From NCBI GenBank assembly GCA_030612705.1, contig JAUWNI010000006.1, forward strand, positions 1 to 63,293: DNA of 63,293 bases. Reading direction: 5' to 3'. Positions 16,048-23,886 of the stretch are shown here, piece after piece. A model generated the notes under the pieces. That model saw nothing but the letters and a program-made list of their open reading frames with translations. It was not told where the DNA came from and did not search any database. The position numbers and the translations under genes were made by a program. The DNA is from Phycisphaerae bacterium (GTDB lineage Bacteria; Planctomycetota; Phycisphaerae; UBA1845; Fen-1342). Each line of letters opens with the position of its first letter. Position 1 is the stretch's first letter.

Positions 16048-16862
16048 GTTTCAGCGGCAATCGCATCGAGTATCGTCAGCGCATCGCGCAGGGCACGCAC
16101 GTCATGCGTGCGGATATACTCGGCGCCGTGCCGCGCACTCCAAATCTCGGTGGCAAGCGTGCCCGCGCTTCGTTCCATGACGGGTCGGGCTGCGCCGGCG
16201 CCGCCGAGGATCGCACCGATAAATGATTTACGCGAGGTCGAAACCAGGATCGGCAGGTCGAATGTGTGCAGGCGATCCAGATCACGCAAGACCGCCAGAC
16301 TAACCTCCGGATTGCTGCCCAGAAAGAAACCCATGCCGGGGTCAAGAATCAGCCGCCCGCGCGCGACGCCGGCGTCCGTCAATGTTGCGATACGCTGCTC
16401 AAAGAAATGGATAATCTCGCCGACGATCGTGGCCGGGTCGGCTTCGCCGCGCTCGGCGCGGGCGGCCGACGCGCGCGAGTGCATGATAATCAGCTTCGCA
16501 TCGCTGTCGCGGAACGCGCTGATCGACGCCGGATCGCGTAAGGCCGTGATGTCGTTGATGTAATCCGCGCCTAGTGTCAGGACGTGCCGGATCACATCCG
16601 GTTTATACGTGTCCACCGAAACCCGGATGCCGTCGGCCTTGAGCCGCTGGATCACCGGCGTCAGGCGGGCGATCTCATTCTCCGCGGATACATCCTCCGA
16701 ATCGGGATGGGTCGACTCGGCCCCCAGGTCAATCACGTCCGCCCCGTCGGCGACGAGCCGCCGCCCCCGCGCGACGGCGTCGTCAGCGTGAAGAAACCGC
16801 CCCCCATCGGAAAACGAGTCGCGCGTGACATTCACGACGCCGAGGATTTTTGTAATTGCCAT
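16044..16862 (-). CDS. folP: Dihydropteroate synthase
   Basis: A 272-residue TIM-barrel enzyme that condenses hydroxymethyl-dihydropterin pyrophosphate with p-aminobenzoate in folate synthesis; it is the sulfonamide target. Motifs: GVVNVTRDSFSDGG (8-21), DLGAESTHPDS near 45-55, RVSVDTYKP, ADYINDI, LILDPGMGFF and LVSTSRKSFIG, then a C-terminal RTHDV. Two family residues are altered: the second motif has GAESTHP instead of the common GGESTRPG, and the segment after the MH motif is MHSRASA. ATG 16862 is chosen because the upstream extension to 16934 lacks family similarity. It converges on the homocysteine methyltransferase, sharing a CTAG stop. Confidence 0.9.
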   Translation of the reverse strand: MAITKILGVVNVTRDSFSDGGRFLHADDAVARGRRLVADGADVIDLGAESTHPDSEDVSAENEIARLTPVIQRLKADGIRVSVDTYKPDVIRHVLTLGADYINDITALRDPASISAFRDSDAKLIIMHSRASAARAERGEADPATIVGEIIHFFEQRIATLTDAGVARGRLILDPGMGFFLGSNPEVSLAVLRDLDRLHTFDLPILVSTSRKSFIGAILGGAGAARPVMERSAGTLATEIWSARHGAEYIRTHDVRALRDALTILDAIAAET

Positions 16863-16983
16863 GGACGTTCCCGCCTGTACCTTGCAAATCGTGCCGGGCC
16901 GATGAAGATAGTCTGCGTCGCGCTCCTGGTCCACTATCGCACAGCATGTAGAGTGGACATGGGACAGCGTTCATAGAACGTAG

Positions 16984-17079
16984 CAGTCCGCCGTAAAAGT
17001 CATGTAGCGGCCGACCCCCGTGTCGGCCGTAGAACGTCGTTTTCATCCTACGTCCGGCACGGGGGCTGGACGCTACATG
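16984..17079. repeat. Element of the GACTTTTGCGGCGGACTG family
   Basis: It starts CAGTCCGCCGTAAAAGTCAT then GTAGCGGCCGACCCCCGTG, and ends with a CACGGGGGCTGGACGCTACAT arm that mirrors it. Other members are at 32399-32444, 52062-52092 and 57050-57149. Confidence 0.6.
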
Positions 17080-17199
17080 GCCGCCGGGTGGCCCATGGCT
17101 TTAGCCGTGGGGGACACGAATCGTCCGTGCATAGTACATGGAGGCAAGGAATTGGATATTCCCGACGCCCCATCGCGGGGCGCATCTGAACAGAATGCC

Positions 17200-17304
17200 G
17201 TAATCAGCATCGACACAGTATGTCGGCGTTGCGGTTATAACTTGCACGGACTGCAACGCGACGGGACGAAGGCCGACCGCTATATGTTTGGTCAACCACA
17301 ATAG
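17200..17304 (+). pseudogene. Zinc-ribbon protein fragment
   Basis: The frame ending at 17304 encodes TVCRRCGYNLHGLQRDG, which matches the first half of the CxxCGYxLxGL zinc ribbon common in planctomycete membrane proteins (compare 41213-41569). The second CxxC pair and any start codon are missing, and the frame upstream runs into repeat DNA. It is likely a gene remnant, or it could be chance. Confidence 0.35.
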
Positions 17305-17387
17305 TGATTTCGAGGCATCCCCCGAGTACACGCTATTCACATCCATCCCGCTTCGGAGCCGATGATTATGGATACGGGAAAAGTGCG

Positions 17388-20171
17388 ATGTCTCGATATG
17401 CGCGTCTGATAAAAAATGGGTTGCTCTTGCTTTGCCTGCTGCCGGTTGTTTCGATCGCCGTGGCGCAGTCGGCCGAGTCGCCTTTCGACGGAAATAACGC
17501 GGATCGCCCGGTTCTCTCCGAGCAGGTGGAGCTGTATACCCAGGTCAAGTATTTCGACTTCGACGAGCGAAAGCTCGGCAATTATGAAGAAACGCCCCTG
17601 CACTGGGTCCAGCAGCGCGGCGACGGATTGCCGATCCTATTCGCCCGCGGGCGGATCGACGAAGAGACCGGCCGCGCGGCGGCACCCTCCTTTCGACTCG
17701 ATATCGCGACGGGCAACGTCGCGTACGAATATCAGCATCTCGATCTGACCGTCGTCCCGGAATCCGACTATTCGCTGACCGGTTACATTCGCGCCGACGG
17801 GCTGAAGTACGCCGGCGCGCTCGTGACGGCGCACTTCGTCGACCGGTTCGGCGAGCCGATCACCGGCAGCCATCATGTCAGCAGGATCGTGCGTGCCACC
17901 GGCAAAGACCCCGAGCCCTGGCAACGCGTGACGATCGACCTGCCCGGGGAATTTCCGCTGGCGTACGCCCTACGGCTGCAATTCTGGATCCTGCAAGACT
18001 ACGTCTGGCGCGAGTCCGACCCGGAGGAGATCAGCCCGATCGTACGACGCGACGTCTATGCCACCGCCTGGTTCGATGATTTCTCGGTCTATCGGCTGCC
18101 GCGCGTCAACCTGCGTTTGTCAAGCTCGTCGGGGCTGGTTGAGCCGGGCCGCCGGGAAGAGGTGGTGCTCGACGTCAACAACGCCACTTCGCAACCACTG
18201 CGAATGGTGCTGACCATCACCGACGCAACCGGCCGATCGCACCTCTCCAAGCAGCTCGAAGTGCCCCCGATGATCTCACTGGCCGACCTCGTAACGGATA
18301 GCAACCCGACCACGCAACCGGAAAGCACCCGGGACCTGGCACGGGCGGCATTCGAGCGGCGTCATATCGCGGCGATCCGCGAGCCGCTGCCCGATCTCGC
18401 GCCGGGCTTTTACTCAGCGGAACTACTGGTATTGGGGGGGACGGAGACGCTGCTAAAACGGCGAATGAACTTCTCCGTGCTACCACCCTTGCCCGCGGGT
18501 GATCTGCGTTATCTGGACCTCGGCGTGGACCTGGGCCGTTGGCGGCGGAGCAACATCGCGGGTGTCACCCAGTTACTGACCGGGCTCGGTTGCGGCGCGA
18601 TAAAGATCGGCATTCCAATGGCGGGAAAGATCGAAGGCGAAGAAAAAACCGCCTATTTCCACCAACTCAGCACGCTCATACGCGTGCTGGCCGAAAACCG
18701 GATCGACACGACCGGCGTAATCCTTGCGCCGCCGCCAACACACATGACGCAGACCGACAAGACTACCCGCGGGCTCGTTTCGCGCGGCGACGCGTGGCGT
18801 GACTTGTTCAGCCCGATTCTGGCGCATTTCGGCGCGCTATTGCCGACCTGGCAACTCGGCAACGAAGCGATCGAGCTGGAAAAGGCGCAGCTCTGGGAAC
18901 CAGCCAACATCGAGCGCGTCCGAAACCACCTGCGGAGATTCGTCAGCATCCCGAAAATCGCGATTCCACGGCCGATTACCGCGATCCCGCCCGCGAACGA
19001 CGACATCGTTTCGATCTGGGTCCCGCCGGAGGTTCCGACCCGCGGGCTCCCGCATCTGCTCGATTTTCTCATCGGCGACAACTCGTCCTCGTACTGGCTC
19101 CAACTCGCTACCGATACGCGGAGCGGCTTGAGCAACGCCCGGCGGATCGACGACCTGGTGCGCCGCCTGGTGCTGGCAAAAGCGCTTAACCCCGGACGGA
19201 TCTTCCTCCCCGCTCCGTTCGAGCTTTCGAAACGCGGCGGCCAGCCGACTTGGCAACCCACCGAGGATTACCTCGTTTACCGCACGATGTTTCACTATCT
19301 GTCCGGAAAAAGCGCCGCCGGAGCGATGAAGCCGAACCCAAACACGCTCGTGATCATCTTTCAGGGGCCCGATTCGAGTTGCTTGATCATCTGGTCCTGG
19401 CAGGAGAAGCCGCTCGACCAAACGGTCGATCTCTACATCGGCCCCCACCCGCGTGCCATCAATATCTGGGGTGAGTCATGGCCGTTGGAAGTCAAGGATG
19501 GTCGCACGCGGATTCCGGTCGGGCCGACGCCTTTGATCGTCGAATCCCTGCACACGCCGTTGGCGTTGTTGCAGGCGAGTTACCGGGTCGCGCCGACGTA
19601 CGTGCAGATGCACACGCCGGAACCCCGCCCGGTCATCACGTTTCGGAACACGTACGGTATGTCGCTGGTCGGTGAAGTTCGCCTGGCCCCCCCGGGCAAC
19701 TGGCTGGTGAAGCCGATGCAGCGGAGTTTCAAGCTGGCGCCGGGCGAGACGTTCGCCATGCCGCTGACGCTGATGCTCCCTCCGCGGCAAATCGCACAGA
19801 CGCATGAACTGGGCGTCCACTTGACGCTGCACACTCCCGAAGCCGGGGAGCTCCACTTCCTCGAATCGCTGACGGTCGGGCTGAGCGACATCGATCTGGA
19901 ATCCTTGGCCTACTGGGATGGAAACGACCTGATCATAAAACAATCGCTCCGGAATCTTTCCGACGGGATCGTCAGCTTCAACACTTATTGCGACCCTCCG
20001 GGTCGGGCACGCGAAGAACGCTTCTTCAACGACATCGCCCCTGGAGAAGTCTCCATCCAAACCTACGTCATCCCGAACGGCCGCGACCTGGCCGGCATGC
20101 GCATCCCGATGGGCATCGTCGAAATCGACGGCCCGCGCAGCCTGAACCAGTTTGCGGAAGTCCCCCAATAG
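17388..20171 (+). CDS. Large exported protein with glycoside-hydrolase-like central region
   Basis: A 927-residue secreted protein. From ATG 17388 there is a clear signal peptide (RLIKNGLLLLCLLPVVSIAV) cut near residue 26 at AVA-QS; the upstream extension to 17304 is not credible. Residues about 30-240 are strand-rich and resemble a carbohydrate-binding or galactose-binding-like fold. Residues about 385-640 look like a TIM barrel: LDLGVDLGRWRRSNIAGV, GAIKIGIPM, GVILAPPP and TWQLGNEAIE, where the NE could correspond to the acid/base of clan GH-A glycosidases. The C-terminus is again strand-rich. It shares overall plan with the protein at 25854-28865. Substrate and activity are unknown. Confidence 0.6.
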   Translation: MSRYARLIKNGLLLLCLLPVVSIAVAQSAESPFDGNNADRPVLSEQVELYTQVKYFDFDERKLGNYEETPLHWVQQRGDGLPILFARGRIDEETGRAAAPSFRLDIATGNVAYEYQHLDLTVVPESDYSLTGYIRADGLKYAGALVTAHFVDRFGEPITGSHHVSRIVRATGKDPEPWQRVTIDLPGEFPLAYALRLQFWILQDYVWRESDPEEISPIVRRDVYATAWFDDFSVYRLPRVNLRLSSSSGLVEPGRREEVVLDVNNATSQPLRMVLTITDATGRSHLSKQLEVPPMISLADLVTDSNPTTQPESTRDLARAAFERRHIAAIREPLPDLAPGFYSAELLVLGGTETLLKRRMNFSVLPPLPAGDLRYLDLGVDLGRWRRSNIAGVTQLLTGLGCGAIKIGIPMAGKIEGEEKTAYFHQLSTLIRVLAENRIDTTGVILAPPPTHMTQTDKTTRGLVSRGDAWRDLFSPILAHFGALLPTWQLGNEAIELEKAQLWEPANIERVRNHLRRFVSIPKIAIPRPITAIPPANDDIVSIWVPPEVPTRGLPHLLDFLIGDNSSSYWLQLATDTRSGLSNARRIDDLVRRLVLAKALNPGRIFLPAPFELSKRGGQPTWQPTEDYLVYRTMFHYLSGKSAAGAMKPNPNTLVIIFQGPDSSCLIIWSWQEKPLDQTVDLYIGPHPRAINIWGESWPLEVKDGRTRIPVGPTPLIVESLHTPLALLQASYRVAPTYVQMHTPEPRPVITFRNTYGMSLVGEVRLAPPGNWLVKPMQRSFKLAPGETFAMPLTLMLPPRQIAQTHELGVHLTLHTPEAGELHFLESLTVGLSDIDLESLAYWDGNDLIIKQSLRNLSDGIVSFNTYCDPPGRAREERFFNDIAPGEVSIQTYVIPNGRDLAGMRIPMGIVEIDGPRSLNQFAEVPQ

Positions 20172-20307
20172 TGCGACAATGCCGTTGGAAAAGGACTTGA
20201 AACCATACCGCCATCCGGGCTGCGCGCGGAACGTTGCCGCGACCGCCGTTTGATTCATCGCCGCCGCCGGTATGGCTGTGTTACGTGTATAGCTTGATGG
20301 GTAGCCT

Positions 20308-21603
20308 ATGCCAGCGTCGCCACTTTCTACTCCCGATGCCGACGCCGAAAGTATCGGCGACGCCCCAACCAACCGCGATGCCACGCCCAGGAATCCCGCG
20401 GCCACCATCGGCGTGCGCTATGGGTCGCTGAACTGGATCGGCGAGTTCCGCCTCCCGCCGCAAACCATCCTCAAGCATGGGGCCAAGGTCGTGATCCAGT
20501 CCGACCGCGGTATCGAGCTCGGCGAGCAGCTCGACCTATTGTGCCAGGGCCGCGGCCCGTCGGTTGATCGCGCACAGATCAAGAACTACCTCGACAACAG
20601 CGGCAGCGAGTTCTATCGCATCAAGGCCGGCAAGGTTCTACGCGAGGCCTCCCCACAGGACATCAACGAGCACGAGCGGCTCAACGAAGACATCCGCGCC
20701 GACATCGAACGCTGTGTCGAGCTGGCCTCGCAGCTCGGTCTGGACATGAAGGTCATTATCGCCGAGCACCTGCTGGGCGGTGAGCGAATCGTGTTTTACT
20801 TCCGGTCGGAGGGTCGGATCGATTTTCGCGAGTTGGTGCGCGGCTTGGCGCAGCATTACCAAACGCGGATCGAGATGCGTCAGGTCGGTGCCCGCGACGA
20901 GGCGCGTCTGATCGCCGACTACGAGATATGTGGGCGTGAGTGTTGCTGCCGGAATTTTCTCAAAAAGCTCCGCCCGGTCACGATGCGAATGGCGAAGCTG
21001 CAAAAGTCGACGCTGGACCCGTCCAAAGTTTCGGGTCGCTGCGGACGTTTGCGCTGCTGCCTGCGCTACGAACACGAAGGCTACGACGAACTGGTCCGCA
21101 AGCTGCCGCGAATCGGGGCGTGCGTCGAAACGGAAATCGGACCGGCAACCGTAATCGATTACCAGATCCTGGCACAATTGTTACTGGTACGGGGCGATGA
21201 CGGCCGGACGCTGGCGGTGCCGGTTGATGAGACTGCTCCGCTGGGCACACCTCCGCCCAAGCCTGCCCCGCGCGAGCCCGAGCCTGAGTCCGAACCCATG
21301 GTCTCACGCTTCGAACCCGACAAACCGGTAGTCGAAGCTAAAAGCGAAACAAAGACGGAGGAGCCGCAAGAGAAACGTCCGCGCCGAAGCCGACGCTCAC
21401 GTCGGCGACGAAAGCCGGCGGAAACCAACGGCGACCAATCGCGCGAAACACCGACGCCGCCACCGCAAGCAGACCGGGCCGCGGAGGCGTCCCCGAAGGA
21501 CGGCGGTAAGACGGAAAGTGAAGCTCAACCGCAACGGAAACGTCGGCGCAGGCGCCGTCGGCCCCGTCGCAATCAGTCCGACTCGCCGCCCCGGAGCGAA
21601 TGA
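20308..21603 (+). CDS. PSP1-domain protein (RicT/YaaT-like)
   Basis: A 431-residue protein whose residues about 30-290 match the PSP1/RicT family: FYRIKAGKVLREASPQD, KVIIAEHLLGGERIVFYF, then the cysteine cluster EICGRECCCRNFL (Cys208, 212-214) and SGRCGRLRCCLRYE (Cys245, 250, 251). In Bacillus, RicT is part of a [4Fe-4S]-containing complex that helps RNase Y process mRNA. The C-terminal 140 residues are a charged, low-complexity tail rich in Pro, Glu, Arg and Lys ending in RRRRRR-type runs, probably nucleic-acid binding. Partners RicA and RicF are not evident here. ATG 20308 follows GATGGGTAG. Confidence 0.85.
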   Translation: MPASPLSTPDADAESIGDAPTNRDATPRNPAATIGVRYGSLNWIGEFRLPPQTILKHGAKVVIQSDRGIELGEQLDLLCQGRGPSVDRAQIKNYLDNSGSEFYRIKAGKVLREASPQDINEHERLNEDIRADIERCVELASQLGLDMKVIIAEHLLGGERIVFYFRSEGRIDFRELVRGLAQHYQTRIEMRQVGARDEARLIADYEICGRECCCRNFLKKLRPVTMRMAKLQKSTLDPSKVSGRCGRLRCCLRYEHEGYDELVRKLPRIGACVETEIGPATVIDYQILAQLLLVRGDDGRTLAVPVDETAPLGTPPPKPAPREPEPESEPMVSRFEPDKPVVEAKSETKTEEPQEKRPRRSRRSRRRRKPAETNGDQSRETPTPPPQADRAAEASPKDGGKTESEAQPQRKRRRRRRRPRRNQSDSPPRSE

Positions 21604-21605
21604 GA

Positions 21606-21769
21606 GCTAGTGCTCGGCCAACGCTCAACTGATAGGTGGGTGGCCCATGGCGTTAGCCGTGGGGAACGCGAATCGAAGCTCTATTCGCGTCCCCCACCTC
21701 TAAAGAGGTGGGCCACCCAATCAACGATGATCCATCGGATCAACGTTGGCGGAGCAATAGTGTACAGAG
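21606..21769. mobile_element. MITE-like element, TAGTGCTC family, core type A
   Basis: The left end TAGTGCTCGGCCAACGCTCA is mirrored by the right end, whose complement reads TATTGCTCCGCCAACGTTGA. The core has the full inverted repeat GGGTGGCCCATGGCGTTAGC...CTCTAAAGAGGTGGGCCACCC. After it comes ATCAACGATGATCCATCGGA, the same right-end segment that supplies the start codon of the gene at 25854. The rest of the gap to 21919 shows no gene. Confidence 0.7.
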
Positions 21770-21919
21770 CCGGAAAACCGTTGCATTTCCAGGGAGTGCA
21801 AGGCTCTGCCTTGCCTTCGTCGAACGAACAAAGCTGGAGCTTTGCACTCCCCGGAGTTCTTCAACGAACTTGCGACTTAGGACAGCGGTACAACTTGTTA
21901 ATTAGTAGACCCGAACACG

Positions 21920-22324
21920 ATGGACACAGATACCGCCGAGCGCTTTGAACGTGCGATCCGCCAAGACGGGCGCTACCCGCCGGCGGCGTACGCATTTCTA
22001 CATCACGGACTCGAGCGCACGATACGCACGGTCCACGACGAGGAGGAGCCCGACACGCCCCGCCACGTCAGCGGCCAGCAACTCTGCGAGGGTTTGCGCC
22101 TGCTCGCGCTCGAATCCTGGGGATCACTGGCTCAAGCCGTCCTCGGCAATTGGAACATCCGCTCGACGCGCGACTTCGGCGAGATGGTTTTCCTGCTCAT
22201 CAAGCTGGGGCTGATGGGCAAGCAGGACTCGGACCTCATCGAGGATTTCGACAACGTCTACAACTTCCACGAGGCCTTCGGGGCCTACGAAATCCCGCTC
22301 GACAATCTCGATCAGCAACAGTAG
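21920..22324 (+). CDS. Minf_1886 family-like protein
   Basis: A 134-residue soluble protein. The pattern YPPAAYAFLHHGLERTI, HVSGQQLCEGLRLLALESWG, NWNIRSTRDFGEMVFLLI and DFDNVYNFHEAF fits the small conserved family often labelled Minf_1886, found in planctomycetes and verrucomicrobia. Its biochemical role is not known. It is followed after 14 bp by the AI-2E family transporter gene, so the two probably share a transcript. Confidence 0.7.
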   Translation: MDTDTAERFERAIRQDGRYPPAAYAFLHHGLERTIRTVHDEEEPDTPRHVSGQQLCEGLRLLALESWGSLAQAVLGNWNIRSTRDFGEMVFLLIKLGLMGKQDSDLIEDFDNVYNFHEAFGAYEIPLDNLDQQQ

Positions 22325-22338
22325 GCTCGGGCGGTCTT

Positions 22339-23535
22339 ATGGATGAATACCTACCGAAACTGACCGAACGTGGACAACGCTGGGCACGGTTCCTCGGCCT
22401 GCTGGTGGCCATCGCCCTGCTGGTTTGGATCGCGCTCGTTCTGCGCCCCGTCTTGACGCCGATCGTCGCCGCCCTAGCGCTGGCGTATATCCTTAACCCA
22501 CTCGTGACCGCACTGGAACTCAAGTACAAGATTCGGCGCAGCATCTCGGTCAGTTGCGGGTTGGCGATCCTGCTGATCGTCGGCACGTCTCTGCTGGTTG
22601 CCGCCACCGCCCAGGTCGTGCAACTGGCCGGCAATGCCCCCGAATACACCGAAAAAGCCGTCAACTGGCTCGATAAAACCATCCCCGTGCTTTTCTCAAC
22701 CGCTGAAGCTTCCATCACGCCCACCACAACAACCGCCCCCGCACAGCCGAATCAACACGAAACCCCCGCCGTCGGCGCCAACCGTCTGCTCGAATTGGCC
22801 TCCGAGCACGGGCTCTCGGTCGGCCGCGCGGTGATCGGCTATATCGGCCGCCTTGCCTCGGATGTTTTCTACTGGCTCAGCCTGGTGGTACTGCTGCCGC
22901 TGTACACGTTCTTCTTCCTGCTACAGTTCAATGTGATCGTGCGGACGATCCACAATCATTTGCCGAACGACTATCGGCCGACGATTGTGCGCGTGGTTAC
23001 GACGATCGACGGAGCGATTTCGACCTTCTTCCGCGGGCGGCTGCTGGTCTGCCTCGCGGTCGGCATGCTGACAGGCATCGGCTGGTTGTGTGTCGGCGTG
23101 CCGTACAACCTGGCCCTGGGCGCCCTGGCGGGTACGCTCAACCTCGTGCCGTTCATGTCGGTGCTTGCCTTGCCGCCGGCATTGATCCTGACTTATCTGG
23201 AAGCGAACGAGATGGGGGAAAACTGGGTACTGGCGGTGTCGCTGGTCGTCGCGGTCTATCTGGCGGTGCAGGCGATCGAGTCGTTCGTGCTGACGCCGAC
23301 GATCGAGGCCAAGGCGTCCGGACTCCATCCGATCACCACGGTGATCGCGCTGTTGATCGGCGGACAGCTTGCCGGACTGCTGGGGATGTTGCTCGCGATT
23401 CCAATCACCAGTACGCTGAAGTCGCTTACAATCGAGTATGTACTGCCCGAAGTCCACCGCCTCGCCGATCCCAAGGAGGGCAGTCCCCCCGGCGTGCCGG
23501 ACTCCTCGCCGGAGCCGCCCGAGGACAAAGCATGA
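22339..23535 (+). CDS. AI-2E family transporter (PerM/UPF0118)
   Basis: A 398-residue polytopic membrane protein. ATG 22339 gives MDEYLPKLTERGQRWARFLG followed by the first TM helices (VAIALLVWIALVLRPVLTPI), a periplasmic insert with PTTTTAPAQPNQHE low complexity, and the C-terminal helix pairs including IGWLCVGVPYNLALGALAG and PTIEAKASGLHPITTVIALL, the region most conserved in the family. Members export the quorum signal AI-2 or act as sodium/proton antiporters; the substrate here is open. The upstream in-frame extension to 22150 overlaps the preceding gene and is rejected. The stop overlaps the next start by 4 bp. Confidence 0.88.
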   Translation: MDEYLPKLTERGQRWARFLGLLVAIALLVWIALVLRPVLTPIVAALALAYILNPLVTALELKYKIRRSISVSCGLAILLIVGTSLLVAATAQVVQLAGNAPEYTEKAVNWLDKTIPVLFSTAEASITPTTTTAPAQPNQHETPAVGANRLLELASEHGLSVGRAVIGYIGRLASDVFYWLSLVVLLPLYTFFFLLQFNVIVRTIHNHLPNDYRPTIVRVVTTIDGAISTFFRGRLLVCLAVGMLTGIGWLCVGVPYNLALGALAGTLNLVPFMSVLALPPALILTYLEANEMGENWVLAVSLVVAVYLAVQAIESFVLTPTIEAKASGLHPITTVIALLIGGQLAGLLGMLLAIPITSTLKSLTIEYVLPEVHRLADPKEGSPPGVPDSSPEPPEDKA

Positions 23536-23684
23536 CCGCACAGTCTTCCGAACCGACCGACCGGCAGGCCCCCTTCGGCGCCCAGCAACGCCGATCGAGG
23601 ACTCCGCTGGTATTTCTCGGGTTGCTATACGCGATCTGGTTCGTGATTCTGTTCTGGATGGCAGCATTTAAGTCCGGCCAGTAA
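23532..23684 (+). CDS. Single-TM micro-protein coupled to the AI-2E transporter
   Basis: A 50-residue protein whose ATG overlaps the transporter stop (ATGA). The N-terminal half is polar and basic (TDRQAPFGAQQRRSR), and residues about 25-46 form one TM helix (PLVFLGLLYAIWFVILFWMA). Overlap and size suggest a small accessory or stabilising subunit of the transporter. There is no recognisable family. Confidence 0.6.
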   Translation: MTAQSSEPTDRQAPFGAQQRRSRTPLVFLGLLYAIWFVILFWMAAFKSGQ

Positions 23685-23758
23685 AAGTGGTCACATAACT
23701 GTTGTCTGTACGACAGGTGACCGATTTCTTTGCGGTTCGTGAAGATTTCTCACTACGT

Positions 23759-23839
23759 GGGTGGCCCGTCGCTTCAGCGGCGGGGGACACGAATAGACGG
23801 TCGATTCGTGTCCCCCACGGCTAAAGCCATGGGCCACCC
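23759..23839. repeat. CATGGCTTTAGCCGTGG inverted repeat (core A) without outer ends
   Basis: Near-perfect inverted repeat: GGGTGGCCCGTCGCTTCAGC on the left against the complement of GGCTAAAGCCATGGGCCACCC on the right, with internal GGGGGACACGAATAG/CGATTCGTGTCCCCC arms. The TAGTGCTC-type outer ends are not visible here. Confidence 0.7.
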
Positions 23840-23886
23840 GACCGGACATTAATGTGTCATCGGCTTCCCGCCGTTGCAATACAAGC

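Larger units (their letters stand above)
16863..17387. other. Intergenic region with two repeat families and a zinc-ribbon fragment
   Basis: A 525-bp gap. Bases 16984-17079 carry a GACTTTTGCGGCGGACTG-family element, 17086-17131 carry a half copy of the CATGGCTTTAGCCGTGG repeat, and 17200-17304 can encode a CRRCGYNLHGLQRDG zinc-ribbon-like fragment without a start codon. No intact gene is seen. Confidence 0.5.

Noticed and set aside
21610-21948. 112-codon ORF between the RicT and Minf_1886 genes
   Set aside because: It is mostly a translation of a MITE-like element and its right end, followed by non-coding sequence.
22150-22338. Upstream extension of the AI-2E transporter
   Set aside because: It overlaps the Minf_1886-like gene out of frame, and a good transporter start exists at 22339.
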